Of a DNA stretch of 64,000 nucleotides, positions 61,701 to 62,843 are shown one piece after another (position 1 is the first letter of the stretch; every line of letters starts with the position of its first letter). The translations under genes and the position numbers were made by a program. Location of the stretch: contig JAVYIG010009919.1 in NCBI GenBank assembly GCA_035222895.1, forward strand, positions 1-64,000, given 5' to 3'. Source of the DNA: Strongylocentrotus droebachiensis. Lineage: Eukaryota; Echinodermata; Echinoidea; Camarodonta; Strongylocentrotidae. The notes below the pieces were generated by a model, which saw nothing but the letters and a program-made list of their open reading frames with translations, had not been told where the DNA came from and searched no databases.

Positions 61701-62817
61701 GTTTCAGCCGACTCAATCTTGTCACCTTGCTTGATTTTTTTATCCTTTTGATCAGCCACAGAAGATTTTTTTGTATCTGATCTTCCTTTCTCACGTTTCT
61801 GTATTTCAAAAGAGACTTTCCTTTTTGCCTTGTTGCTTCTCGAGTTAGAAGAACGTCTAACTTTTTCACCCTTGTCACTCGAGATGTCAGCCCCTATCCC
61901 TGAGGATTTCTGGTCGCTGCCATCTTTGAATCCAGGCTCGTTCGCCTTATCCTTTGGCTTTACTAGTTCATCGGACTCAGCAGTACTCTCTAAATTTCTT
62001 TCCATCTTCTCATAAGTTTGTTTAAACTTTTTCAATCTATTTTTGTTTATATTTTTTTTATTAATCCAGGACTGTGACTGCAAACCTGGCCTAGCTACAT
62101 GTAGCTAGTTAAAGTTAGAGCAGCACCAGTTAGGTAGAGCAGCACCAAATATGCAGGTCCACTGTACTGGTAACCTTTTCTTGACCTTGACCTCACTCAA
62201 CTGTAGTAGGTGGGGACACAGCCAATAAGGCAATGCTGTACCAATTTTGTGCAGATTTTTTTTTCACAAAGTAGGAGATTTCAAGTACTGTTTTCCCACA
62301 TAGTAGTAACATAAAACAATTTGACAAATGTAGACTCAAAAGTATGAATCCACTAAGGCCAAATTTTAACAAATTTTCAAGTTTAAATCTCAGATTTGGA
62401 AGAGCAAAAAATATCATGTCCGACACCGACGCATGCGCAAATCTTTAATTTGAACTTAATGAGGCTGAAACCTTGTTTTGAGCTTCCCCAAATGATACTT
62501 TGTAATATAAAAATGCTAATTTGTTTCTGGGTCTCATGGTTTTGGATAATTGAACAATTTCCCAGTGTTCAATCTAAGTGTACCCTTGATCTGAGCCTTG
62601 CACATCTTCATACAATCAATACAAAAACGCACACAAAAAAGAAAAAGAGCTAGCTCATGCAACTCAAATTTCCAAATGAAATTTTACCTTTATCTAGATA
62701 AAGCTGGGAGAAAACAGGTTGCGGCGTGGCTGCACTGGATCTCAGCGATTGCTCGATGGACATATGAAGAGCGGCTTCGAAGCGCGAAGACTTCAGCTGG
62801 CCCTGTGAGTTTCCCAT
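16908..62817 (-). CDS. GREB1: GREB1 homologue, 30 coding exons, 2121 aa
   Basis: Thirty exons join into one open frame of 6366 nt with GT-AG borders throughout. It starts MGNS at 62817 and its first 40 residues follow vertebrate GREB1 ([26 protein letters not shown]). Landmarks: [20 protein letters not shown] near 270; [18 protein letters not shown] with Cys308/Cys311; proline/serine-rich stretches at 90-240, 390-530 and 1305-1400; VQDQAH at 929-934, in the place of a helicase DEAH box; an Asp/Glu cluster near 1240-1260; P-loop GPPQVGKTG at 1512-1520; HHCEQC at 1628-1633; ALMEDNC near 1801-1807, in the glycosyltransferase region; [10 protein letters not shown] close to the end. GREB1 proteins combine a degenerate, circularly permuted SF2 helicase module with a TET/JBP-associated glycosyltransferase domain. 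Vertebrate GREB1 is a nuclear oestrogen-receptor cofactor, and O-GlcNAc transfer has been reported. Human GREB1 is about 1950 aa; the extra length here is in low-complexity linkers. A 5' non-coding exon probably exists upstream. Confidence 0.95.
17165..17594. mobile_element. TA-flanked MITE with a reverse transcriptase fragment inside
   Basis: CCGTATATAACGGTGTATAA and GGTTTATACAACGTTATTTACGG-type ends are inverted, with TA at 17163-17164 and 17595-17596. 17377-17500 (+) translates as [17 protein letters not shown] and, after a frameshift, [17 protein letters not shown], the RT motif of Jockey/CR1-type LINEs. A poly-T run follows at 17507-17533. Confidence 0.82.
17650..17880. repeat. Dispersed repeat shared with intron 8
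   Basis: GTACTGCAAGGTTCTAGAAT and AGTTACAAGCACTGTACAC recur at 46321-46490 in the same orientation. Confidence 0.8.
18194..18325 (-). CDS. GREB1: GREB1 exon 29
   Basis: Residues 2020-2063: [20 protein letters not shown], then FLKHFKFIN, matching FSGLLLYLCDS of human GREB1. Donor gtgagt. Confidence 0.94.
18326..18738 (-). other. GREB1 intron 28
   Basis: 413 bases, no element seen. Confidence 0.8.
18739..19109 (-). CDS. GREB1: GREB1 exon 28
   Basis: Residues 1896-2019: [20 protein letters not shown], a His/Pro-rich insert, then [20 protein letters not shown] and [14 protein letters not shown]. Acceptor ctccag. Confidence 0.96.
19110..19944 (-). other. GREB1 intron 27
   Basis: A dispersed repeat at 19420-19680 (TATATAGCGCTTAATACATC) and a (CT)n tract at 19672-19918. 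Confidence 0.8.
19672..19918. repeat. (CT)n tract
   Basis: About 245 bases of CTCTCT with CATCTCTC and TATC variants. ORFs through it (SLSLSLS) are artefacts. Confidence 0.92.
19945..20166 (-). CDS. GREB1: GREB1 exon 27
   Basis: Residues 1822-1895: [29 protein letters not shown] and [19 protein letters not shown]. Donor gtaagt. Confidence 0.95.
20167..20953 (-). other. GREB1 intron 26
   Basis: A tRNA-derived SINE (20608-20815) between two direct copies of a GACCTCAGTGAAATATGACA sequence (20505-20605, 20815-20935). Confidence 0.8.
20608..20815 (+). mobile_element. tRNA-derived SINE
   Basis: A box TAGCTCAGGTGGTAGAGC, anticodon-loop-like CTTGTAATC (Thr-like), B box GGTTCGATACC, then CCCTTTGGTAAGGCATTAAT and a tail with TTTCTTAGCAGTCAGG. 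The acceptor stem does not pair, so it is not a tRNA gene. The direct repeats on both sides look like duplicated flanks. Confidence 0.82.
20954..21125 (-). CDS. GREB1: GREB1 exon 26
   Basis: Residues 1765-1821: [20 protein letters not shown], then [16 protein letters not shown]; the MEDN acidic pair stands where human has MDDS. Acceptor ttccag, donor gtaagt. Confidence 0.96.
21126..21613 (-). other. GREB1 intron 25
   Basis: 21190-21570 is the same repeat as 30440-30990, with TGACCTTTGACCT at 21379-21391 and the end AACCAGAAAACATAATGCC. Confidence 0.8.
21614..21818 (-). CDS. GREB1: GREB1 exon 25
   Basis: Residues 1697-1764: [29 protein letters not shown] and [11 protein letters not shown], the start of the C-terminal glycosyltransferase-like region. 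Confidence 0.96.
21819..22313 (-). other. GREB1 intron 24
   Basis: 495 bases; no element recognised. Confidence 0.75.
22314..22472 (-). CDS. GREB1: GREB1 exon 24
   Basis: Residues 1644-1696: [20 protein letters not shown], then [14 protein letters not shown]. Acceptor ttgcag; donor gtttgt is non-consensus. Confidence 0.92.
22473..22816 (-). other. GREB1 intron 23
   Basis: 344 bases; 22600-22700 is a worn piece of the repeat found at 38555-38930 (GTCTATTGGAGAAAACGAGA). Confidence 0.6.
22817..22950 (-). CDS. GREB1: GREB1 exon 23
   Basis: Residues 1599-1643: [20 protein letters not shown]; Cys1630 and Cys1633 are a likely zinc pair. Donor gtaggt. Confidence 0.95.
23583..23856 (+). CDS. Mutator-like transposase exon 1
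   Basis: 91 codons plus one base, ending EAHVCPG; donor gtaaga. Confidence 0.8.
23583..26682 (+). CDS. Mutator-like transposase, three exons, 615 aa
   Basis: CDS join(23583-23856, 24972-25267, 25405-26682), 1848 nt, open throughout, GT-AG introns of phase 1 and 0. It matches the metazoan Mutator-like transposase family: basic MPRKH start, [19 protein letters not shown], the signature [20 protein letters not shown], then [20 protein letters not shown] and [20 protein letters not shown]. Candidate DDE residues are Asp227 (FDGTW), Asp324 (LSDGD) and Glu506 (NQNESFN), with CVGHVGKRM between the last two. An ATG at 23571 lies in the same frame, but 23583 starts the usual MPRK. No stop or frameshift is seen, so the enzyme could work, though intron 1 carries a 775-bp insertion. 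The ends of the parent transposon were not found. It sits antisense in GREB1 intron 22. Confidence 0.88.
23953..24727. mobile_element. 775-bp element with AGAGTAAAGGAG ends inside transposase intron 1
   Basis: AGAGTAAAGGAG on the left is inverted as CTCCTTTACTCT on the right. About 650 bases match 29440-30107 in reverse complement (GCGATGTAATCGGCGGTC and GAGCTCCGGC are shared). Confidence 0.78.
24972..25267 (+). CDS. Mutator-like transposase exon 2
   Basis: Completes codon 92 and continues to 190 (GHLIPLED to AKATDT) with a CxxC finger. Acceptor attgcag, donor gtaagg. Confidence 0.88.
25405..26682 (+). CDS. Mutator-like transposase exon 3
   Basis: Residues 191-615: the catalytic core and a basic C-terminus ([17 protein letters not shown]). 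Acceptor ttgacag. Confidence 0.92.
   Translation, partial: AAEDQMKEASQRLRDKAREKNPSIGPDDIVDVAVSFDGTWHKRGHSSNHGVGVVMSVDTGEVLDHEVLSKVCNKCSARKGWDKEGDRYKKWKAGHVCHGSHKGSSGGMEAVTAQTMWRRAETKYRLRYKFMLSDGDSSSFESVEGIYGEGHKVYKMECVGHVGKRMYKALDNFRKNHSGQKLDDGKWVGYGKNRLRGTSDTQSIGRLSRLYRGAIRRNANRDVLDNVEDKAKAVEKMRRAVLAVLYHSVMLSDNDVRHQYCPDNGWCEYKNNGKLDYNENHLDPVFLKYLLPIFTRLSDPDLLERCLPGLTQNQNESFNALIWKRCPKHLWRGSRVVRTAANLAALSFNCGAENGRYRTFKHLDLRMGAHAIKAARRRDFIRISNAKNKASKVMKSIRELRRRTKKTREEAEEERDGGSYSTGAH
26724..27719. mobile_element. 996-bp foldback element, TA-flanked, CCGTGTGTCTC ends
   Basis: CCGTGTGTCTCAAAAAAAAC at the left is inverted at the right end; TA dinucleotides border both (26722-26723, 27720-27721). 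Arms of about 280 bases (26724-26999, 27441-27719) enclose a 440-base centre with a (GT)n run at 27342. Mariner-like ends, no transposase. Confidence 0.9.
29440..30107. mobile_element. Inverted relative of the 23953-24727 element
   Basis: Ends CCTCCTTTACTCT at 30107 and matches the other copy in reverse complement back to about 29440. Upstream it continues into unmatched sequence, so this copy is longer or the other is deleted. Confidence 0.75.
30160..30226. repeat. Degenerate telomere-like TTAGGG repeats
   Basis: GGGTTAGAGTTAGGGATAAG, then GGATAGGATTAGGTTTAGG: about ten hexamer-like units with one or two changes each. Confidence 0.6.
30440..30990. repeat. Tandem diverged 150-bp units with TGACCTTTGACCT
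   Basis: Three units share GATACATACATGTCCTGAG-type and AGTTCATTGGCT words. An exact TGACCTTTGACCT is at 30688-30700. The end (CGAAAACATAATGCCTCCG) matches 21190-21570. Confidence 0.8.
31034..31283 (-). CDS. GREB1: GREB1 exon 22
   Basis: Residues 1516-1598: [20 protein letters not shown] completes the Walker A motif, followed by an acidic linker ([14 protein letters not shown]). Donor gtacga. Confidence 0.94.
31284..31930 (-). other. GREB1 intron 21
   Basis: 647 bases with a poly-G run at 31908-31920; no element recognised. The intron splits the P-loop between Gln and Val. Confidence 0.8.
31931..32140 (-). CDS. GREB1: GREB1 exon 21
   Basis: Residues 1446-1515, ending [13 protein letters not shown], the first half of the P-loop. 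Phase 0 on both sides. Acceptor aaacag. Confidence 0.94.
32141..32786 (-). other. GREB1 intron 20
   Basis: 7SL-like SINE at 32230-32412 and two tandem 36-base units at 32513-32586 (ATTTCAAAAGACATGAT). Confidence 0.8.
32230..32412 (+). mobile_element. 7SL-like SINE, copy 1
   Basis: GGGGCGTTGTGGCGTGCGCC, then TGTAATCCAGCTA, resembles the 7SL/Alu start (GGTGGCGCGTGCCTGTAGTC, then CCAGCTA). GCCGAGGACGCAGGTTCGGA follows in the B-box position. A body (GGATGGTGACGTTAGAGGTC) shared with copy 2 and an AC tail complete it. Confidence 0.6.
32787..33220 (-). CDS. GREB1: GREB1 exon 20
   Basis: Residues 1301-1445: a Pro/Ser/Thr-rich disordered linker, then acidic [15 protein letters not shown] and [19 protein letters not shown], matching the VVILSKAAYSLL region of human GREB1. 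Donor gtaggc is weak. Confidence 0.9.
33221..33594 (-). other. GREB1 intron 19
   Basis: 374 AT-rich bases without an identifiable element. Confidence 0.8.
33595..33881 (-). CDS. GREB1: GREB1 exon 19
   Basis: Residues 1205-1300: [29 protein letters not shown], then an Asp/Glu run coded by 33696-33750. Acceptor gtcag. Confidence 0.94.
34129..34241 (-). CDS. GREB1: GREB1 exon 18
   Basis: Residues 1168-1204: [20 protein letters not shown], then HLAGETMPK. Donor gtgagt. Confidence 0.93.
34411..34880 (+). pseudogene. 5'-truncated non-LTR retrotransposon 3' end
   Basis: Plus-strand translation from about 34475 reads [20 protein letters not shown], the conserved end of Jockey/CR1-type ORF2 (like YG.RAFS.AAP.LWN.LP), then after a frameshift GRALKTHLF. 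The 3' part has GTAAAGCGCATAGAG and ends in a TTA-triplet tail, as such LINEs often do. Dead fragment. Confidence 0.8.
34978..35160 (+). mobile_element. 7SL-like SINE, copy 2
   Basis: GGGCGTTGTGGTGTACACCA, then GTAATCCAGCTTATAATGG, GACTGATTCAGCCGAGGACG and a B-box-like GCAGGTTC; ends in an ACAC run. About 85 per cent like copy 1 at 32230 by eye. The order and spacing resemble the 5' Alu domain of 7SL RNA. Confidence 0.6.
35173..35521 (-). CDS. GREB1: GREB1 exon 17
   Basis: Residues 1051-1167: [40 protein letters not shown] and [14 protein letters not shown]. Notably GC-rich. Acceptor ctgcag, donor gtatgg. Confidence 0.96.
35522..35997 (-). other. GREB1 intron 16
   Basis: 35570-35765 is a dispersed repeat (GGGACTGCACTACTTGTAGC), inverted relative of 46985-47184; the rest is AT-rich. 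Confidence 0.7.
35998..36128 (-). CDS. GREB1: GREB1 exon 16
   Basis: Residues 1008-1050: [20 protein letters not shown], then [14 protein letters not shown]. Acceptor catag. Confidence 0.93.
36155..36423. mobile_element. 260-bp MITE, copy 1
   Basis: GGGAGTGTATCATGGCAAAT to CGTCATGACACACTCCCTTT; near copy of 41174-41430. Confidence 0.85.
36474..36640 (+). mobile_element. tRNA-derived SINE, interrupted
   Basis: GCGATGGCTCAGTTGTAGAG head and CGTGCCCTTTGGTACGGCAT body match the SINE at 20608. Its tail (ATGCTTTCTTAGCAGTCGGG) resumes at 37090 after inserted DNA. Confidence 0.8.
36643..37083. mobile_element. ACAGTCAAAC-type MITE with a nested palindrome
   Basis: TACAGTGAAATCTGTATAC on the left and CTGACTGTA on the right are the ends of the 39772-39945 family. 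Removing 36792-37075 rejoins GGTCGCTA with the right end. Confidence 0.7.
36792..37075. mobile_element. Palindromic MITE, third copy, nested
   Basis: GTCTCACAAAGACTAAGATC mirrored by GATCTTAGTCTTTGAGAAAC, with inverted AAGTTGGACTTAA. Related to 11851-12161 and 16041-16356. Confidence 0.85.
37351..37558 (-). CDS. GREB1: GREB1 exon 15
   Basis: Residues 938-1007: [20 protein letters not shown], then [11 protein letters not shown]. Acceptor tttcag after a T-rich tract; donor gtaaca is weak. Confidence 0.93.
37631..38178. mobile_element. 550-bp MITE-like DNA element, copy B
   Basis: Starts TTAAAGGTACTACATGTCCC and ends GGGACATAGTACCTTTAA; the inverse of 1018-1565 over its length. Confidence 0.78.
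38172..38331. mobile_element. Dispersed repeat touching the exon 14 donor
   Basis: AAACCTTTAGGTCAGTCAGG and TGATTATCAAGATATTTATG identify the family. It is inverted relative to 38555-38930 and stops 7 bases from exon 14. Confidence 0.8.
38339..38519 (-). CDS. GREB1: GREB1 exon 14
   Basis: Residues 878-937, ending [25 protein letters not shown] lies where the helicase module of related proteins has DEAH, here with Glu replaced by Gln. Donor gtgagt, and a repeat begins at intron base +8. Confidence 0.95.
38555..38930. mobile_element. Dispersed repeat upstream of exon 14, nearly full length
   Basis: Same family as 49261-49590 and 46640-46920. Its end CAGAATCTGAGACAAAG and centre AAATATCTTGATAATTAGAC are the inverse of the copy at 38172-38331 on the other side of exon 14. 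Confidence 0.8.
39255..39538. repeat. (ATC)n microsatellite
   Basis: About 280 bases of CATCAT with CAC and ATA variants, ending 11 bases from the exon 13 border. Confidence 0.92.
39550..39747 (-). CDS. GREB1: GREB1 exon 13
   Basis: Residues 812-877: [20 protein letters not shown], then [20 protein letters not shown]. Donor gtaagt. Confidence 0.95.
39748..40998 (-). other. GREB1 intron 12
   Basis: ACAGTCAAAC MITE at 39772-39945; 40780-40870 carries GGGTAGCCCCGTCAGTAATC, which I take for a transposon 3' end. The rest is AT-rich. Confidence 0.7.
39772..39945. mobile_element. ACAGTCAAAC-type MITE (174 bp)
   Basis: CAGTCAAACCTG and inverted TTTTGACTG termini between TA dinucleotides (39770-39771, 39946-39947); internal CTACAAAGACCAC repeats. 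A Tc1/mariner-like TA duplication. Confidence 0.75.
40999..41133 (-). CDS. GREB1: GREB1 exon 12
   Basis: Residues 767-811: [20 protein letters not shown], then [18 protein letters not shown]. Donor gttagt. Confidence 0.93.
41174..41430. mobile_element. 260-bp MITE, copy 2
   Basis: TTAAAGGAAGTGTATCATGG to GTCATGACCTATCCCTTTAA, near copy of 36155-36423 in the same orientation, with internal AGACCAAAGTTCTCCTCACG. Confidence 0.85.
41521..42105. mobile_element. TTAA-flanked MITE with G/C-run hairpin ends
   Basis: CCCTTACTGTACTGGG at 41521 is inverted as CCCAGTACAGTAAGGG ending at 42105, with TTAA on both sides (41517-41520, 42106-42109). Inside each end are runs of G and C around CCTGGGAGG and CCTCCCAGG. 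TTAA duplications are typical of piggyBac and Kolobok elements. Confidence 0.85.
42130..42245 (+). mobile_element. tRNA-like SINE
   Basis: GTGTCGTTGTCTAGCGGATA (A-box region), GGTCCGAGTCCC (B box), and the tail TGTCCTTTGGCAAGACACTA. Confidence 0.65.
42250..42481 (-). pseudogene. GREB1: Tandem partial copies of GREB1 exon 11
   Basis: CTTGCCCGTGATGATCTCAT from exon 11 recurs at about 42254 and, mutated, at 42418. Between them 42371-42417 copies the donor end (TTCTTGAAGAAGTGGCTATC) with the donor changed from GT to GC. The copied unit is about 165 bases and includes intron sequence (CAGTTCAAAATCTGTGATTG). No acceptor is present, so the copies are not usable exons. Confidence 0.85.
42482..43951. 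mobile_element. 1.47-kb non-autonomous transposon full of AAGCCTTCGAAGGCTT motifs
   Basis: The ends CCCTTACC and GGTAAGGG are inverted, and the element interrupts the duplicated exon 11 unit, so both borders can be defined. Inside, AGCAGTCGAAGGCTTATTTT and its inverse recur well over 15 times, and a block of roughly 160 bases (GCGACTGCTTATAAGCCTTC onward) is duplicated at 43418 and 43575. No coding capacity; superfamily unknown. Confidence 0.8.
44029..44157 (-). CDS. GREB1: GREB1 exon 11
   Basis: Residues 724-766, including [20 protein letters not shown]. Acceptor atcag, donor gtaagt. The donor-proximal part was copied into the intron (see 42250-44028). Confidence 0.94.
44684..44860 (+). mobile_element. 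tRNA-like SINE copy 1
   Basis: Core with A-box-like ACGGTGGTAGAGTTG and B-box GGTTCGAATCC. Preceded by AAGTCAGAACTAGTCAC and repeated at 45050. Confidence 0.65.
45050..45205 (+). mobile_element. tRNA-like SINE copy 2
   Basis: AAGTCAGAATTAGTCACGAG and ATGGTGGTAGAGTTGCTGCC repeat copy 1, with a deletion before the B box. Its end (TAGATCCTTAC) reaches the exon 10 donor. Confidence 0.65.
45214..45349 (-). CDS. GREB1: GREB1 exon 10
   Basis: Residues 679-723: [20 protein letters not shown], then [20 protein letters not shown]. Donor gtaagg. Confidence 0.94.
45350..46072 (-). other. GREB1 intron 9
   Basis: 45354-45565 is an imperfect foldback: ATGATGCATGCGCATGAG on the left is answered by inverted CATGCATCACGCAT on the right, with CATTATACGA and TCGTATAATG inside. 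The rest is unremarkable. Confidence 0.65.
46073..46263 (-). CDS. GREB1: GREB1 exon 9
   Basis: Residues 615-678, [20 protein letters not shown] through [16 protein letters not shown]. Ends in phase 0. Confidence 0.93.
46264..47225 (-). other. GREB1 intron 8
   Basis: Three dispersed repeats: 46321-46490 (shared with 17650-17880), 46640-46920 (shared with 49261-49590) and 46985-47184 (inverted relative of 35570-35765). Confidence 0.7.
47226..47591 (-). CDS. GREB1: GREB1 exon 8
   Basis: Residues 493-614: proline-rich start, then the folded [20 protein letters not shown] and [22 protein letters not shown]-rich compared with its introns. Confidence 0.93.
47592..48008 (-). other. GREB1 intron 7
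   Basis: 417 AT-rich bases; I see no element. Confidence 0.8.
48009..48323 (-). CDS. GREB1: GREB1 exon 7
   Basis: Residues 388-492: Ser/Pro/Gly-rich linker with basic LKKRRRF, a candidate nuclear localisation signal. Confidence 0.88.
48324..48890 (-). other. GREB1 intron 6
   Basis: 48505-48690 is a dispersed repeat with AATAATAATA, AAAGCACTTTACA and TTCCTGCCAGGCGCCATTTT, related to 19420-19680. Confidence 0.65.
48891..48968 (-). CDS. GREB1: GREB1 exon 6
   Basis: Residues 362-387, a small 78-nt in-frame exon ([15 protein letters not shown]). Skipping it would keep the frame. Donor gtacac is weak. Confidence 0.82.
48969..49626 (-). other. GREB1 intron 5
   Basis: 49261-49590 is a copy of the dispersed repeat that also flanks exon 14. 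The rest is AT-rich. Confidence 0.8.
49627..49803 (-). CDS. GREB1: GREB1 exon 5
   Basis: Residues 303-361: [20 protein letters not shown], followed by [20 protein letters not shown]. Nearly identical to vertebrate GREB1; the CxxC suggests metal binding. Confidence 0.96.
49804..50209 (-). repeat. GREB1 intron 4, mostly (CAT/CCA)n microsatellite
   Basis: 49860-50200 is a trinucleotide array of CAT, CAC and CCA units (on the transcript GATGAT and GGTGGT), ending 10 bases from the exon 4 border. Confidence 0.9.
50210..50386 (-). CDS. GREB1: GREB1 exon 4
   Basis: Residues 244-302, starting [11 protein letters not shown] and containing [20 protein letters not shown], among the most conserved GREB1 stretches. 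Donor gtgagt. Confidence 0.95.
50387..51117 (-). other. GREB1 intron 3
   Basis: 731 bases; 50803-51010 is a worn, inverted relative of the repeat at 17650-17880 and 46321-46490 (shared CCCATATACAT and ACAGTGCTTGT words). Nothing else recognised. Confidence 0.55.
51118..51386 (-). CDS. GREB1: GREB1 exon 3
   Basis: Residues 154-243: proline runs (HPPPPL), a serine run, then a more ordered [18 protein letters not shown] segment. Acceptor atccag, donor gtacgt. Confidence 0.88.
51665..52543. mobile_element. 879-bp near-perfect foldback, TA-flanked
   Basis: CAGTGCGTCCCAGAAAAAAC at the left is inverted at the right, with TA on both sides (51663-51664, 52544-52545). The two halves match inversely almost to the centre near 52104 (CGGCTGATTGTCAACGAAAC), leaving a loop of a few bases. 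Mariner-like ends. Confidence 0.92.
52668..52818. mobile_element. Short MITE next to the exon 2 donor
   Basis: CCTGTTTCACAAAG to CTTTGTGAAACACTCCCC; inverse of 16701-16856 (TGATAACCAATCAGAAGCAA). Confidence 0.8.
52834..53164 (-). CDS. GREB1: GREB1 exon 2
   Basis: Residues 44-153: a Ser/Pro/Thr-rich, probably disordered segment with a basic EHKRRK cluster (possible nuclear localisation signal). Acceptor cccaag, donor gtaaga. Confidence 0.88.
54004..54515. mobile_element. 510-bp MITE with TTAAAGGTAATACAAAG ends
   Basis: TTAAAGGTAATACAAAG at the left is inverted as CTTTGTATTACCTTTAA at the right; TTAA is either target duplication or terminus. Non-coding. Confidence 0.85.
55545..55775. repeat. 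CT-rich tracts
   Basis: (CT)n at 55545-55562 and 55695-55764, separated by a G run and unique sequence. Confidence 0.88.
56032..57161. repeat. Array of an 18-base motif GTACATAACTCGGTGTCC
   Basis: The motif or its inverse occurs near 56040, 56206, 56408 (partial), 56582, 56612, 56788, 56960 (partial) and 57148, in both orientations, spaced mostly 165-205 bases apart. Sequence between copies is not visibly repeated. Confidence 0.75.
57449..60364 (-). CDS. LINE ORF2, endonuclease and reverse transcriptase, about 971 aa
   Basis: APE-type endonuclease (1-220: YSNVDSL, CLTE with Glu34, [20 protein letters not shown]) that nicks the target, and reverse transcriptase (about 480-760: [64 protein letters not shown]) that copies RNA at the nick. 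C-terminal [25 protein letters not shown] end is complete. No stop or frameshift inside. There is no ATG at the start: the first codon shown is GTG, and the first ATG is about residue 56. The upstream frame is open to the ORF1 stop. Confidence 0.92.
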   Translation of the reverse strand: MKVLYSNVDSLLNKRDELLTRITVDDIDVICLTEIYPKNVSISIEDFEFQIPSFGMFLPERRKRGVIIYTKLSLQAKQYFFEDQEFDESVWCSFQTTSSSLLMGCVYRSPNSTVENNDKLLDLLKAADNAMHSHYVIIGDFNLPEIDWSRNVSNSTEFSFSQRFLVITEDTYMHQLVTEPTRLREGQRSNVLDLILTDQPDFIDDLELKPPFGKSDHLSIQFNMSLLYEEKSFTPAYAFFKGKYEQLREYVEEHHCFEWTEEYINLEEKYAFFEKTIIELTKEFVPLRLPGLKARPQWMNSEVKKAVRRKHSAWNKHLRARRKIPINPVTVNQTREEYNAVRNLATSATRSAKGGFELKISKDVKKNPKSVWKYIQSKLKVKSAIENLCKPDGTIAESDNEKAELLNNYFCSVFTKENLNNIPELQGRDYSACLEDMIIRREKVDLLIEKMDQTKSAGPDGIHIRILKELKLHVIDCLAEIFNESMSTGCVPKSWKSANVVPLFKKGKKSDPGNYRPISLTSVICKIMETVVRDEIVEHLESNDLITKHQHGFRKGHSCSTQLLEVTNDWTKYLDTGSNIDCIYLDYRKAFDSVPHARLMKKLQAYGIRGKVWKWISNFLSDRSQQVIVNGSKSSSCLVTSGIPQGSVLGPVLFTIFINDIPDSLSTSVSSTVKLFADDTKLYSPVNSLEDSAALQHDLDLLAKWTDKWQLPVNESKTKVMHLGKSNPNVNYNLNSSILTSVVLETDLGVSFDNNLKFSAHVNRVASSANRKLGLIRRTFSFLDESGLVHLYKSLIRPSLEYCSSVWHPVLKRDHLKLERVQRRMTKILPSIRDLEYSDRLRHLKLPTLAYRRHRADMIQTYRLFHGIDRSDPNQFFLRPLNDRTRGHSFKLSKVRAFTSIRMGSFSQRVVNLWNALPAYVIDSPSVNSFKSNLEKAWRAKYDMYNPKEMFPCYCIVRSSDVGAIPSTYRY
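60371..62083 (-). CDS. LINE ORF1 protein, 570 aa
   Basis: Nucleic-acid-binding ORF1 protein of a CR1-like LINE. Basic N-terminus; PHD-like zinc finger at about 141-193 ([21 protein letters not shown]); coiled-coil-prone 232-275 ([20 protein letters not shown]); RRM-like domain about 340-475 ([30 protein letters not shown]). Such proteins bind element RNA and aid reverse transcription. Ends QNTDI followed by TGA; the next codons are in frame with ORF2. Confidence 0.88.
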   Translation of the reverse strand: MQSQSWINKKNINKNRLKKFKQTYEKMERNLESTAESDELVKPKDKANEPGFKDGSDQKSSGIGADISSDKGEKVRRSSNSRSNKAKRKVSFEIQKREKGRSDTKKSSVADQKDKKIKQGDKIESAETKVIDEGQYGQFVCTHCNRTVSKMIECELCECWACLQCQNVDEEVYNIFTYEAKFTGLHWFCNNCDMTIVETISNMKNGAVPTASKGQTVSQQDAEHTPVQDFSTMERLAERMEKKMNERMDHILHEAQSMLTRMMEVTEERMEKSYAEVVCAASAGDLGTNTTKQNSVPIRCTDSFNHQSSASMRKERVTPSCSVAEVVTLTVDELKDRDNRRNNIVVYNMPEPNETMRSKRRSKDNDQVKDMLCNGLCVDIQEGEIEQTTRLGIRGKGPDAKPRVLLVHFNDPSLRDEVIQACSKLRKTEKWRTVYIAPDLSKDQRQERWNLREELKRRREEGEENLIIRNGKIIPVKLRPKSGNRGSTQSQEPRSTKPMMHAANQNESTDHLVSQGARRKGSPESAAVEKTNIGSAASTEHCVNKVDMESATEHDVFQEDDNSRSQNTDI

Positions 62818-62843
62818 GGTGATGGGCAATGTTCAGATACCCA
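62688..62843 (-). CDS. GREB1: GREB1 exon 1 (first coding)
   Basis: CDS from 62817 to 62688, residues 1-43 plus one base. The exon begins at 62843 after acceptor cttccag, so 26 nt of 5' UTR precede the ATG and an upstream non-coding exon is implied. Donor gtaaaa. Confidence 0.9.

Larger units (their letters stand above)
57382..62160 (-). mobile_element. Nearly full-length CR1-like non-LTR retrotransposon
   Basis: Two long ORFs (ORF1 60371-62083, ORF2 57449-60364), a 5' UTR with a repeated GGTGCTGCTCTA and a 3' UTR of about 65 bases ending in two CAAGGTAAAT units. The PHD-like finger plus RRM-like ORF1, APE endonuclease and RT without RNase H fit the CR1/L2 group. It lies in GREB1 intron 1, same strand. 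I could not find a target duplication; the 5' border is approximate. Confidence 0.88.
53165..62687 (-). other. GREB1 intron 1 (9.5 kb)
   Basis: Contains a CR1-like LINE (57382-62160), an 18-base motif array (56032-57161), a MITE (54004-54515) and CT repeats (55545-55775). 53165-54000 is unremarkable except a worn ACAAAGACCAC-type MITE near 53590-53750. 62160-62687 shows nothing. Confidence 0.8.
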
